Origin: Gordonia sp. UBA5067
GTDB lineage: Bacteria; Actinomycetota; Actinomycetes; Mycobacteriales; Mycobacteriaceae
Reading direction: 5' to 3'
DNA length: 39,804 nt
NCBI RefSeq assembly: GCF_002414845.1
Contig: NZ_DIAX01000004.1
Coordinates: 1 to 39,804 of the forward strand
The position numbers and the translations under genes are program-made. Within the stretch, counting starts at the first letter, position 1. Each line of letters begins with the position of its first letter. Shown here piece by piece: positions 9,786 through 18,380 of the stretch. The notes below the pieces were generated by a model. The model saw only the letters and a list, made by a program, of their open reading frames with translations, made no database searches and had not been told where the DNA came from.

Positions 9786-9815
9786 TCTCAGTACTTGATT
9801 GGCTCTCAGTACTTG
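9786..9815. repeat. 12-bp direct repeat spanning the helicase stop codon
   Basis: TCTCAGTACTTG occurs at 9786-9797 and 9804-9815 (period 18). The second copy contains the last codons and TGA stop of the DEAD-box gene (minus strand, ...K-Y-stop); the first is an extra copy just after the stop. Confidence 0.85.
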
Positions 9816-11521
9816 CCGCGCCGGCCGGCAACCTTCGGATTCGGACGACGGTTCCCATCCCGGGGACCGCCCTTGTGGCCACCGCCGCCGCGCGTGCGCG
9901 GCGGACCCATGTCCCGGCGCAGGTCGATGGAATTGCGCCCGATGCGGGTGTGCTTGAGCAGGGCCATCGTATCCGCATCGAGATCGGCCGGCAGTTCGAC
10001 GATCGAATAGTCGTCCCGGATGCTGATGTTCCCGAAGTCTCCCCTGGAGAGCCCGCCCTCATTGGCGATGGCGCCGACGATCGCGCCCGGGGTCACCTTG
10101 TGCTTGCGGCCGACGGCGATCCGATAGGCCGCGAACGACCCGCCGCCGCGCGGCGCACGCTCGGCGCGCGGCTCACGTTCGCGACGTTCGCCGGGCGGCG
10201 GATCCGGCGACATCAGGAACGCGCCGTCGCGCGTCTCCAGCGCCAGCGCCGCCGCGATATCGGCCATCGTCACATCGTGCTCGCGGGCATAGTTCTCCAC
10301 CAGCCCACGGAACAGATCAAGGTTGTCCGAGGCGAGGTTCTCGGTGATCGAATCAGCGAACCGGGCGACGCGCTGGGCGTTGACATCCTCGGCCGACGGC
10401 AAGTCGATCTCGGTGAGCGACTGGCGCGTCGCCTTCTCGATCGACCGCAACAGGTGCCGCTCACGCGGCGACACGAACAACAGCGCCGTGCCCGACCGGC
10501 CGGCGCGACCCGTGCGCCCGATCCGGTGCACGTAGGACTCGGTGTCGTGCGGGATGTCGTAGTTCACCACATGGGAGATCCGGTCGACGTCGAGGCCGCG
10601 CGCCGCCACATCGGTCGCCACCAGGATGTCCAGCGACCCGTCCTTGAGCTGGTTGATGGTCCGCTCGCGCTGCGCCTGCACCATGTCGCCGTTGATCGCC
10701 ATCGCCGAATGCCCGCGCGCCCGCAGCTTCTCGGCGAGTTCCTCGGTGGCCGACTTGGTCCGTACGAACACGATCATCCCGTCGAACTGCTCCACCTCCA
10801 GAACACGGGTGAGAGCGTCGAGTTTTCGCTGATGAGAGACCTGCAGAAACTTTTGGGTGATGTTCTGCGCGGTCGACGTCGACGACTTGACGGTGACTTC
10901 GGCCGGATCGTGGAGGTACTTCTGCGCCAGTCGCCCGATCGCCTTGGGCATCGTCGCGGAGAAGAGCGCAACCTGCTTGGAATCGGGAGTATCGGACAGG
11001 ATCCGCTCCACGTCTTCGGCGAAGCCCATCGTCAGCATCTCGTCGGCCTCGTCGAGGACGAGGAACTCCAACTCGGAGATGTCCAGGGTGCCCTTGTCGA
11101 GGTGGTCGATGACCCGGCCAGGGGTGCCGACGATGACCTGGGCGCCCCGCCGCAGGCCCGAAAGCTGGACGCCGTAGCTCTGGCCGCCGTAGATCGGCAG
11201 GACGCGCAACTCGGGAATATGGACGGCGTAGCGGCCGAATGCCTCGGCGACCTGCAACGCCAGTTCGCGGGTCGGCGCGAGCACGAGGGCCGCCGGTTTG
11301 CGCGCCGAGGTATCGATCCGGGACAGGATGGGGACGGCGAACGCGGCGGTCTTGCCGGTACCGGTCTGCGCGAGCCCGACGACATCACGGCCGGCCATCA
11401 GCGGTGGGATGGTGGCTGCCTGGATCGGCGACGGGGTTTCGTAGCCGACGTCGTCCAGGGCACGGCGAACGCGGTCGTCGATGCCCAAGTCGTCGAAGGA
11501 CTTAGCGTGATCGTTGGTCAT
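9806..11521 (-). CDS. DEAD-box ATP-dependent RNA helicase (DeaD/CsdA-like)
   Basis: A 571-residue helicase that remodels RNA duplexes, likely in ribosome assembly, mRNA decay or cold adaptation. Visible motifs: Q motif (SPIQ, Gln34), Walker A AQTGTGKT (51-58), DEAD (157-160), SAT (188-190), then RGLDV and HRIGRTGR in the second RecA domain. A DbpA-like RNA-binding domain follows (YRIAVGRKHKVTPGAIVGAI to about residue 540), and then a basic Gly/Arg-rich tail. The ATG has no clear Shine-Dalgarno; TAGAGT lies 11 bases upstream on the minus strand, so the leader would be very short. A small inverted repeat (GAGTGttCACTC, 11525-11536) overlaps that region. Confidence 0.95.
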   Translation of the reverse strand: MTNDHAKSFDDLGIDDRVRRALDDVGYETPSPIQAATIPPLMAGRDVVGLAQTGTGKTAAFAVPILSRIDTSARKPAALVLAPTRELALQVAEAFGRYAVHIPELRVLPIYGGQSYGVQLSGLRRGAQVIVGTPGRVIDHLDKGTLDISELEFLVLDEADEMLTMGFAEDVERILSDTPDSKQVALFSATMPKAIGRLAQKYLHDPAEVTVKSSTSTAQNITQKFLQVSHQRKLDALTRVLEVEQFDGMIVFVRTKSATEELAEKLRARGHSAMAINGDMVQAQRERTINQLKDGSLDILVATDVAARGLDVDRISHVVNYDIPHDTESYVHRIGRTGRAGRSGTALLFVSPRERHLLRSIEKATRQSLTEIDLPSAEDVNAQRVARFADSITENLASDNLDLFRGLVENYAREHDVTMADIAAALALETRDGAFLMSPDPPPGERREREPRAERAPRGGGSFAAYRIAVGRKHKVTPGAIVGAIANEGGLSRGDFGNISIRDDYSIVELPADLDADTMALLKHTRIGRNSIDLRRDMGPPRTRGGGGHKGGPRDGNRRPNPKVAGRRGKY

Positions 11522-11524
11522 TAT

Positions 11525-11536
11525 GAGTGTTCACTC
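11525..11536. promoter_or_regulatory. Inverted repeat at the helicase start (possible operator)
   Basis: GAGTG-tt-CACTC, arms of five bases, placed immediately before the DEAD-box start codon and overlapping its possible -10 box TAGAGT (minus strand). The position would suit a repressor site, but the arms are short and chance occurrence is possible. Confidence 0.3.
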
Positions 11537-11671
11537 TATCGCCGAAACGCCCAACGACCAGCATCCACGGACCAACCCGAGCACCATGGTGTGACGACCG
11601 CCACGGACTTGCTACCGTGACAGTCAATCAAATCAGACATTCCGCGTTCCCTACGACTGGAGATCACGACC

Positions 11672-13456
11672 ATGCAGGAATCGACAAAGGCCGCCAATTT
11701 CTCGATCGACCAGTCTGCGACCTGCGTCGACACGGTGTTGCGGTACCGTGCCGAGCGCCCCACCATGCCGCTGTTCCGCCGCTACGCCAACGGCACCTGG
11801 GTCAACGTGACCGCCGCCCAGTTCGCCGACGAGGTCGACGCTGTCGCCAAGGGCCTCATCGCGTCGGGCGTGCAGCCCGGCGATCGCGTCGCACTGTTGT
11901 CGGCGACCCGCTACGAGTGGACCCTGGTCGACTACGCGATCTGGCGGGCCGGCGCGACCACCGTCGCCATCTTCGACACCTCCTCGTCCGATCAGGTGAA
12001 CTGGATCCTGTCGGACTCGGGCACCTCGCTGGTGATTCTGGAAACGCCGGCACACCTCGCCGCGCACGGCGAAGTCATCAAGGGCTGCGCCAGCATCCGC
12101 GAGACGCTGCTGATCGACGAGGGTGCCATCGCCGAGTTGACCAAGCGCGGCAAGGGCGTGTCCGACGCCGATCTGAACAGCCGCCACGAGCAGGCCAGCG
12201 CGGCCGACGCGGCCACCCTGATCTACACCTCGGGTACCACCGGGCGGCCCAAGGGCGTCGTCCTGACCCACGCCAACTTCATGGCCGAGTCGGCCGCGGT
12301 GACCGCCGCACTCGGCCCGATGATGACCGAGGGCAAGTCGACCCTGCTGTTCCTGCCGCTGGCCCACGTCTTCGCCCGAGTCATCGCGGTCACCGCCTTG
12401 GAGAACAAGGTGGTCGTCGGCCACACCAGCGACATCGCGCATCTGGTCGACCACTTCGCGGCCTTCGCCCCGGACTTCGTGCTGTCGGTGCCCCGGGTGT
12501 TCGAGAAGGTCTACAACTCGGCCGAGCAGAAGGCCGTCGACGGCGGCAAGGGAAAGATCTTCGCGCTGGCCGCCGCGACCGCCATCGAGTGGAGCAAGGC
12601 GCAGGACACCGGCGGGGCCGGATTGGTGCTGAACCTCAAGCACACGGTCTTCGACAAGCTGGTCTACGCCAAGTTGCGCGCTGCGCTCGGCGGACGCTGC
12701 GAGGCGGCGGTATCGGGCGGCGGTCCGCTCGGCGCGCGCCTGGGCCACTTCTACCGCGGCGCCGGCGTCCCCATCTACGAGGGCTACGGGCTGACCGAGA
12801 CCACCGCCGCCGTCACCGTCAACCAGCCCGGGCAGCAGCAGGTCGGCAGCGTCGGCCGCCCGATCGAGGGCATGAAGATCGCGATCGCCGAAGACGGCGA
12901 GGTCCTGCTCAACGGACCGGTCGTCTTCAGCGGCTACTGGAACAACGAAAAGGCCACCGCCGAAGCCATCGTCGACGGATGGTTCCACACCGGCGACCTG
13001 GGCAGCTTGACCGACGGCTACCTCTCGATCACCGGCCGCAAGAAGGAGATCATCGTCACCGCTGGCGGCAAGAACGTCTCCCCGGCCCAGCTCGAGGACA
13101 CCATCCGCGCCAACGCCCTGGTCAGCCAGTGTCTGGTGGTGGGCGACGCGAAGCCGTTCATCGGTGCGCTGATCACCATCGACCCCGAGGCGTTTCCCGG
13201 CTGGCTGGACCGCCACGAATTGCCCGCCGACACCTCGATCGCCGACGCCGCGGCCAACCCCGTCCTGCGTGCAGAGATCCAGGCGGCGGTCGACGCCGCG
13301 AACGCGACCGTGTCCAAGGCCGAGGCGATCAAGAAGTTCGCCATTCTCGACAGTGACTTCACCGTCGAGAACGGCGCGCTGACCCCGACGCTCAAACTCA
13401 AGCGCAATGTCATTCACGACTCGTACAAGCAGGCAATTGCCGACCTCTACACCTGA
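11672..13456 (+). CDS. Long-chain fatty acid-CoA ligase (FadD15-like)
   Basis: A 594-residue AMP-forming acyl-CoA synthetase: fatty acid + ATP + CoA to acyl-CoA via acyl-AMP. Visible motifs are the phosphate loop YTSGTTGRPKG (from residue 185), GYGLTETT (adenine/acyl site), GWFHTGDLG (ribose-binding Asp) and the C-terminal KKEIIVTAGGKNVSP hinge and lysine region. Overall resemblance is to the FadD15 branch of mycobacteria (Rv2187). The start ATG has GGAG ten bases upstream. Its last 50 bases overlap the downstream membrane acyltransferase gene in another frame, suggesting co-expression. Confidence 0.93.
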   Translation: MQESTKAANFSIDQSATCVDTVLRYRAERPTMPLFRRYANGTWVNVTAAQFADEVDAVAKGLIASGVQPGDRVALLSATRYEWTLVDYAIWRAGATTVAIFDTSSSDQVNWILSDSGTSLVILETPAHLAAHGEVIKGCASIRETLLIDEGAIAELTKRGKGVSDADLNSRHEQASAADAATLIYTSGTTGRPKGVVLTHANFMAESAAVTAALGPMMTEGKSTLLFLPLAHVFARVIAVTALENKVVVGHTSDIAHLVDHFAAFAPDFVLSVPRVFEKVYNSAEQKAVDGGKGKIFALAAATAIEWSKAQDTGGAGLVLNLKHTVFDKLVYAKLRAALGGRCEAAVSGGGPLGARLGHFYRGAGVPIYEGYGLTETTAAVTVNQPGQQQVGSVGRPIEGMKIAIAEDGEVLLNGPVVFSGYWNNEKATAEAIVDGWFHTGDLGSLTDGYLSITGRKKEIIVTAGGKNVSPAQLEDTIRANALVSQCLVVGDAKPFIGALITIDPEAFPGWLDRHELPADTSIADAAANPVLRAEIQAAVDAANATVSKAEAIKKFAILDSDFTVENGALTPTLKLKRNVIHDSYKQAIADLYT

Positions 13457-14657
13457 GGGGCCGCACGCTTCGGCCACGAGTGCCACGGGCCGCGACTGGG
13501 CCATCGACGCGACCCGCGGGCTGGCCATCTGGAGCATGATCGCCGCGCACTTCTCCGGACCTAAGTCCATCGCGGGGCGGGCCACGCATGCCTATCCGTA
13601 CGTCGACGGGATGGCCGCGTTCGTCCTGCTGTCAGGCCTCGTGCTCGGCATCGTGTACAGCGGCTGGATCGCCCAGCGCGGCTGGGGCTTCACCTATCAG
13701 CGGCTGGGTAAGCGCCTGGTCGTGCTCTACCTGTGCCAGGTGGCGATCTGCCTGGTCGCCGTCGCCGCCGGGCTCGCGGGCCACTACCAACTCATCCACC
13801 TGAAGCCGGTCAACGATGCCGGCACCGGAATCGGGCTGGCCCTGCTGTTGCGCTACCTCCCCGCGGGCGGCGACATCCTGCTCATGTACCTGGTCTTCCT
13901 CGGCGTGGCCGGCCTCATGCTGCCGCTCCTGCGGCGCGGCCTGGGGTGGGTGGTGCTGCTCGGTTCGATCGGCCTCTACGTCTACTCCCAGATCCACAGC
14001 CCGGCCTGGTTCTCGGTCACCAGTTCCCCGGGCCGCGCGTGGATCGCGCACCCGGACTGGTCGGACTGGTGGGCGGTGTTCTTCGGCGGGCTCGCGGTCC
14101 AGAACTGGGCGGCCTGGCAGATCATGTTTTTCCCCGCACTCGTACTCGGGTGGTATTGGCGCCGGTGGCGCATCGACGAATGGCTGATCCGCCGGCTGCC
14201 GTGGCTGTTGGCCGCCGCGGCGGCCGGGTGGTGCGTGCTGTACTTCGGTTTCAAATCCGGCCCATGGCACCACATCGAGCCGGCGATCGCCGACAAGGTC
14301 GACTTCCGCGTTGCCCGCGTCGTCGCCTCGTGGCTGGTCGTCGCCACGCTCTACGCCCTGTTCGGCTGGCTTGTCCCGCGACTGCGCGAACGCAACCTGC
14401 TGCGCCCGCTGATCATGACCGGTGCGCGCAGCCTCGACTCCTACGTCCTGCAGGCACTGCTGCTCGTCGCCATTCCGGTGTTCGTCATCGCCCACCCCTG
14501 GTCGCGGTGGACCGCCGTGGTCATCACGGTGGGCGTCTTCGGTCTGTGCTGGGCGTGGGCGGAATTCCGCCGATCACTGGCCATCGACAAGCTGCACCGG
14601 CTCCCGGTGATCGTCACCCGGCGGTGGCGCCGCAGCCGGATTCAGACAGCCCGATAG
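13407..14657 (+). CDS. OpgC-like multi-pass membrane acyltransferase
   Basis: A 416-residue polytopic membrane protein with about ten hydrophobic segments. The first, after RDWAIDATRGLAIWSMIAAH, is the Arg/Asp/His signature seen in OpgC and acyltransferase-3 related proteins, which move acyl groups across or at the membrane onto glycans. The acceptor here is unknown. The start is uncertain: ATG 13407 lies inside fadD, a TTG follows at about 13434, and no in-frame ATG, GTG or TTG occurs between the fadD stop and the first membrane segment, so some overlap with fadD is unavoidable. Its 3' end overlaps the convergent methyltransferase by 16 bases. Linkage to an acyl-CoA ligase fits an acyl donor role (inference). 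Confidence 0.75.
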   Translation: MSFTTRTSRQLPTSTPEGPHASATSATGRDWAIDATRGLAIWSMIAAHFSGPKSIAGRATHAYPYVDGMAAFVLLSGLVLGIVYSGWIAQRGWGFTYQRLGKRLVVLYLCQVAICLVAVAAGLAGHYQLIHLKPVNDAGTGIGLALLLRYLPAGGDILLMYLVFLGVAGLMLPLLRRGLGWVVLLGSIGLYVYSQIHSPAWFSVTSSPGRAWIAHPDWSDWWAVFFGGLAVQNWAAWQIMFFPALVLGWYWRRWRIDEWLIRRLPWLLAAAAAGWCVLYFGFKSGPWHHIEPAIADKVDFRVARVVASWLVVATLYALFGWLVPRLRERNLLRPLIMTGARSLDSYVLQALLLVAIPVFVIAHPWSRWTAVVITVGVFGLCWAWAEFRRSLAIDKLHRLPVIVTRRWRRSRIQTAR

Positions 14658-16132
14658 AGGATCCCGCGAGCGATCGCCTCGCGCACGACCGGCATCGCGG
14701 CCTGGCCGAGCGCGTCGGCGTCGACGCCGTGGTGCACGGCGAGCAGCGCGATCAGATCGCCGAGCGGGACCTGTCCGCGGCAACCGGCGAGCAATGCGCG
14801 CGACACCTCGTCCAACGCGATCGCCGCTCCCGGCCCACCGGGGCGCCGCACCACCGAACTGATGCACTGCCAACCGGTGTCACCGGGCAACGACTGCTCG
14901 TCGAGGATCACCGGCATGGTCGCGAGCGACATCGCGAGCAGATCGCCATCGGTGTGGGCCGCGAGGAAGTCCTGCCGGTCGAAGAAGGCCTGCGCCTCGG
15001 CGCCGGTGACCTCCTCACCGGCCCCGGTGATCTCCTCGACGATCTGGAAGCGCACCCGGCCGTCCACCGGGCGGCGCACGGTGAGCACACCCATGCCGAC
15101 GGCCACGATCCCGGCCGCATCGAAGAACTCCAGCCACTCGCGCCCGCGCTGCGCCGATCGTGCCGGCGACTCGCCCGCATCGGCGAGCCACAACGAGACA
15201 TAACTGACCGGGTCGGCGAGTTCGCGCTGCACGACCCACGCGTCGAGGCCGGTGTGTTCGAGCCACTGCCGCGGTCGCGCGGCCCAATCATCGCGGTCGG
15301 TCACCACCCAGTTCGCCAGCACCGTCGCGATCCCACCCGGATTCAGATGCGCGGGCACCTCGGCGATCAGTTGCGCGCACAGCCCGTCGGCCCGCACGCC
15401 GGAGTCGCGGTAGATGTAATCCTGGCTGCCACTGCCGATGACGAACGGCGGATTGGACACAATCAGGTCGAACCGCTCGCCGGCGACCGGCGCAAAGAGA
15501 CTGCCGCGCCGCAGATCCCACGACTGCCCACTGGCTCGTGCGGTCGCGGCGGCCAGGGCCAGCGCTCGCTCGTTGGTGTCAGTGGCGACCACCTCCGCAC
15601 AATGGGCACCCAGGTGCAGCGCCTGCACCCCGCAGCCGGTCCCGAGGTCCAGTGCCCGCTGCACCGGCCGCCGGATGACGGCCCGCGCCAGCGAGATCGA
15701 CGCGGCGCCGATGCCCAAGACGTGATCGGCGGCGAGTGTCCCCGACCGCCGCCCGGCGTCCTGATCGGCGAAGACCACGTACTCCCCCGCATCGTCGGCG
15801 TACGGCCGCACATCAAGGACCGGTGATACGGACTCACCGTCGACGTCGACGACGCCTTGCGCGGCGAGTTCGTCGACGCCGACACCGGGCAGCGCCGCGG
15901 CCAACGCGGCCACGGGACGCTGCTGCCCCAGCAGGAAGACGGCGATCAACGCCGACAGCGCCCGGTCGTCGGCGACTACGGCCGTCGCCGGCCAGAGCAC
16001 CCCGCCGGTGAGCGCGGCCGACACCTCACCACCCAGGTGCTCCTCGATTCCCGCCGTCGTAAAGCCGGCGGCCCGCAACGCACCGGCGAACCGTTCGACA
16101 ACGGCCGCGTCGGCACAGGGCAGGCCGGTCAT
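14642..16132 (-). CDS. SAM-dependent methyltransferase with NPPF motif
   Basis: A 496-residue protein. The middle holds a Rossmann methyltransferase: LDLGTGCGVQALHLG (SAM loop), VVATDTNERAL (ribose-binding acidic strand end), and VSNPPFVIG with Asn227. NPPF/Y is the catalytic signature of enzymes methylating planar nitrogens: adenine, guanine, or glutamine as in PrmC. About 150 N-terminal residues and a long C-terminal part surround it, resembling the actinobacterial DUF7059-type methyltransferases; the target is unknown. The start ATG (16132) overlaps the TGA of the upstream HNH gene as ATGA, so translation is likely coupled. Confidence 0.8.
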   Translation of the reverse strand: MTGLPCADAAVVERFAGALRAAGFTTAGIEEHLGGEVSAALTGGVLWPATAVVADDRALSALIAVFLLGQQRPVAALAAALPGVGVDELAAQGVVDVDGESVSPVLDVRPYADDAGEYVVFADQDAGRRSGTLAADHVLGIGAASISLARAVIRRPVQRALDLGTGCGVQALHLGAHCAEVVATDTNERALALAAATARASGQSWDLRRGSLFAPVAGERFDLIVSNPPFVIGSGSQDYIYRDSGVRADGLCAQLIAEVPAHLNPGGIATVLANWVVTDRDDWAARPRQWLEHTGLDAWVVQRELADPVSYVSLWLADAGESPARSAQRGREWLEFFDAAGIVAVGMGVLTVRRPVDGRVRFQIVEEITGAGEEVTGAEAQAFFDRQDFLAAHTDGDLLAMSLATMPVILDEQSLPGDTGWQCISSVVRRPGGPGAAIALDEVSRALLAGCRGQVPLGDLIALLAVHHGVDADALGQAAMPVVREAIARGILYRAV

Positions 16133-16866
16133 GCCGGCCTCGGGCAAGACATCAGTACCCCGCGCATCGCCGCGGCCTCCTTCTTCGTGACCCACAACCG
16201 GTAGGCCAGCTTCACCTCGATCTGGCGGTTGACGTAGACGCACCGGTAGGCACGGTTGGGGGGCAGGAACACCGCCGCATCCATGGGCCCCTTGTCCTGG
16301 TTGATGGCGCGGGTGACGGCTTGCAGGTTGCGCGGGTCGTTCGCGAGGTTCCGCCGCGCGGTGTCGTCGAAGAAGCGGGCGCCGGTGGTCCAGGCGTTGG
16401 CCAGCGAAACGACATGGTCGATCTCGACCTCGCCCGACGTGGTCGGTCCGCGCAGGAATCGCACGGTCTTACCGGTGTACTGGTCCAACAGGGTGCCCGA
16501 CGAGACGAAGCAGTTGCCCGGCCGCAGCACGACGCCGGTCAGGTCGCGGCGCAGGATGTCATCGCGGGTGTTGCACCCGTTGCGCCCGAACTGCACGTCG
16601 ACATTGTCGTCCCACAGCGGACCGAAAGCGGCGCGCGAGTACCCCTGCATGGAGACGCGGCTGCGCACCGGCAACTGCAGCATCCTCGTCAGTGCGGCCG
16701 AATCGACGTAGGTTCCGCCGGGGCCGACGGCGATGGTGGACGGAATGCCCGATTCGCCAATCGAATCGACCTGCTCGAGCAGGTAATCCTGCAGGCCACA
16801 GCCCGACAGTGCGACGACGAGGAGCCCCGACGCCGCCGCCAATGCGGCCCGCAACCTGAGAATCAC
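16129..16866 (-). CDS. Secreted lipoprotein with HNH nuclease domain (DUF1524)
   Basis: About 245 residues. The N-terminus (RLRAALAAASGLLVVALSGC) is a lipoprotein signal peptide with lipobox LSGC. The C-terminal half carries the HNH signature EIDHVVSLANAW, then NDPRNLQAV and NQDKG, as in exported actinobacterial DUF1524 proteins, probably metal-dependent nucleases acting outside the membrane on DNA. The GTG start at 16866 is chosen because CATAAT (16878-16873) lies six bases upstream; a TTG at 16941 would add a non-signal tail. Its TGA overlaps the methyltransferase ATG. Substrate and purpose (DNA scavenging, competition, uptake) are unknown. Confidence 0.75.
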   Translation of the reverse strand: MILRLRAALAAASGLLVVALSGCGLQDYLLEQVDSIGESGIPSTIAVGPGGTYVDSAALTRMLQLPVRSRVSMQGYSRAAFGPLWDDNVDVQFGRNGCNTRDDILRRDLTGVVLRPGNCFVSSGTLLDQYTGKTVRFLRGPTTSGEVEIDHVVSLANAWTTGARFFDDTARRNLANDPRNLQAVTRAINQDKGPMDAAVFLPPNRAYRCVYVNRQIEVKLAYRLWVTKKEAAAMRGVLMSCPRPA

Positions 16867-16872
16867 ATCCAA

Positions 16873-16895
16873 ATTATGCGTCAAGTTAGTGTCAA
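16873..16895 (-). promoter_or_regulatory. Candidate promoter of the HNH lipoprotein gene
   Basis: Minus strand: TTGACA (16895-16890), a second TTGACG 11 bases on (16884-16879), and CATAAT (16878-16873) six bases before the GTG start. The two TTGAC copies one helical turn apart may be a -35 box plus a regulator half-site; the -35/-10 spacing is not standard, so only the -10 box is a reasonable call. Confidence 0.4.
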
Positions 16896-17000
16896 CTCGG
16901 TCGACGCACTGCCCAGCGCCGCTGCGGGCCAGTACTTTCAACGATGTTCATCATCCCGAACGATGCTCATCGAATTGCGAAAGATCGAGGTAGACCGCCC

Positions 17001-17720
17001 ATGCGCTCATCTGTCCTGTTGACCGCCGCCCTGGCCCCGGCCGCCATCGCGCTGTCCGTCGGCATGGCCGCACCGGCCGCGGCCGTCCCCACCGCTAGCG
17101 ACCCGACCATCGCCTCCGGAATGGAAATCCGTCACCCGACGTCGATCGTCACCGAGGCCAAGTGCACCCTCGGAGCCGTGATCAGCCGCACCCGCGCCCT
17201 GACCGCCGGGCACTGCGGCAAACGCGGTGAGGAGATCTTCACCGTCAAAGGCGACAAAATCGGCACCGTCACCACAAACCTGATCAGCCGCCACGCCGAC
17301 ATCGCGGTGATCACCCTGGTCCCCGGCCAGCAGGTCAAGGTCGACACGATCGACTGGGTGGCCAAGGCGGGCCAGAATGCGGCGGTCAGCAAGTTCGGCG
17401 CCACCACCGGCCTGTCGCGCGGTGTCGTCATCAACCCGAAGCCGCAGATGATCGACGCCGTCGAGTGCCCGGTACCCGGCCCGCTCGCCATCGCGTGTGC
17501 GTTCGCGCCGCCGAGCCTGCTGGTGAATCAGTCCACCTTCGTCGTGGAGACGAGCTTCCGCTCCGAAGGCGGCGACAGCGGTGCCGGCGTCCGGCTCGGC
17601 GGCGGACCGATCATCGGCATCGTGTCCTCGAAAGCGATCGGTGCCACCGATGCCAAGAATCGGGAGATCACCCGCTCCTACTACACACCGGTCTCACTCG
17701 TCCCGGCCAATCTGCGGTAA
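17001..17720 (+). CDS. Secreted trypsin-like serine protease
   Basis: A 239-residue preprotein with a Sec signal peptide ending near AAPAAAVP. The mature part has the chymotrypsin-fold catalytic triad: His in LTAGHCG, Asp in RHADIAVI, Ser in GGDSGAGV. Cys pairs (KCTLG with GHCG; VECP with IACAF) would form disulfides outside the cell. Overall size and motifs resemble small S1 proteases of actinobacteria, here with no added domains. The start ATG 17001 gives a standard signal peptide; an in-frame ATG at 16944 would place 19 charged residues before it. Substrate unknown. Confidence 0.88.
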   Translation: MRSSVLLTAALAPAAIALSVGMAAPAAAVPTASDPTIASGMEIRHPTSIVTEAKCTLGAVISRTRALTAGHCGKRGEEIFTVKGDKIGTVTTNLISRHADIAVITLVPGQQVKVDTIDWVAKAGQNAAVSKFGATTGLSRGVVINPKPQMIDAVECPVPGPLAIACAFAPPSLLVNQSTFVVETSFRSEGGDSGAGVRLGGGPIIGIVSSKAIGATDAKNREITRSYYTPVSLVPANLR

Positions 17721-17802
17721 CCACCCCGGCGGCGCGCTGTGGTCACCACCGGCAGTTGCGCTGGACCGCAGGCCGGCGAGGGTCCTGATGCGCGGGAAGT
17801 TG

Positions 17803-17882
<80 letters not shown>

Positions 17883-17884
<2 letters not shown>

Positions 17885-17909
17885 GTGTAGCGCCGCCCAC
17901 ACTACACGC
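17883..17909. promoter_or_regulatory. 8-bp inverted repeat and -10 box upstream of tRNA-Leu
   Basis: GCGTGTAG (17883-17890) and CTACACGC (17902-17909) are perfect inverted copies 11 bases apart. The right arm overlaps TAGTGT (17904-17899 on the minus strand), a plausible -10 box 14 bases before the mature tRNA 5' end. It may be an operator or chance. Confidence 0.35.
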
Positions 17910-17941
17910 CGGGCAATTACGGTGATGACGCGCGCGGCGGG

Positions 17942-17947
17942 TACCGT
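17942..17947 (+). promoter_or_regulatory. -10 box before the small membrane protein gene
   Basis: TACCGT (TANNNT) lies seven bases before the ATG at 17955, the spacing seen for leaderless actinobacterial genes. GAGGGT inside the spacer could alternatively serve as a ribosome-binding site on a longer transcript. Confidence 0.45.
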
Positions 17948-17954
17948 CGAGGGT

Positions 17955-18380
17955 ATGTCGCAGTCCCAGCAGCCCCGGCGCCACCGGCCGGCGCTGATCG
18001 TGTTGACGCTGGTCGCGGCTGCGGCGTGTCTGGGGCTGGCCTACTGGCAGTGGATCCGGTTCGAGTCCGCCGCAGGCTCGTTCCAGAACCTCGGCTATGC
18101 CCTGCAATGGCCCGCGTTCGCGATCGCCGTCGTCTACGCATACCGCCGGTTCGTCGTCCTCGAAAGCGACCCGGCCGAGCAGGCCAAGCTCATCGCGAAG
18201 TCGCACGGCGCCGACTCGGAGATCCGCGCCGACCTCCTGCCCGACCGGCCCACGCTGCCCAGCGCCGACGCTGTGCGCGACGACTTGGCCGACGCGACTG
18301 CCGACGGCGACCTCGCCGGCTACAACGCCTACCTGAAGAAGTTGAACGAATCCTCCGCCCCCGAAAGGAACCCGACGTGA
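17955..18380 (+). CDS. Small membrane/lipoprotein-like protein (LprD-like)
   Basis: A 141-residue protein. A short basic N-terminus is followed by a hydrophobic segment ending VAAAACLGLAYWQW, then a second hydrophobic stretch (LQWPAFAIAVVYAYRRF), then an acidic cytosolic-type tail. The Cys in AAAAC could be a weak lipobox. Order and appearance match the small protein lprD (Rv1343c), which in M. tuberculosis neighbours the DUF3817 gene and rdgB; that link is from memory. Its TGA overlaps the GTG of the next gene (GTGA). Function unknown. Confidence 0.7.
   Translation: MSQSQQPRRHRPALIVLTLVAAAACLGLAYWQWIRFESAAGSFQNLGYALQWPAFAIAVVYAYRRFVVLESDPAEQAKLIAKSHGADSEIRADLLPDRPTLPSADAVRDDLADATADGDLAGYNAYLKKLNESSAPERNPT

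Noticed and set aside
9875..11620. A 581-codon plus-strand frame opposite the DEAD-box gene
   Set aside because: Shadow frame of a well-formed helicase with all motifs on the minus strand.
11651..13585. A 644-codon open frame on the minus strand opposite fadD
   Set aside because: Antisense shadow of the acyl-CoA ligase; no recognisable motif, and the plus-strand product is complete.
14642..16132. HNH nuclease plus methyltransferase as a restriction-modification system
   Set aside because: The HNH protein has a lipoprotein signal, so it acts outside the cytosol, and there is no specificity or target-recognition domain. Kept only as a coupling observation.
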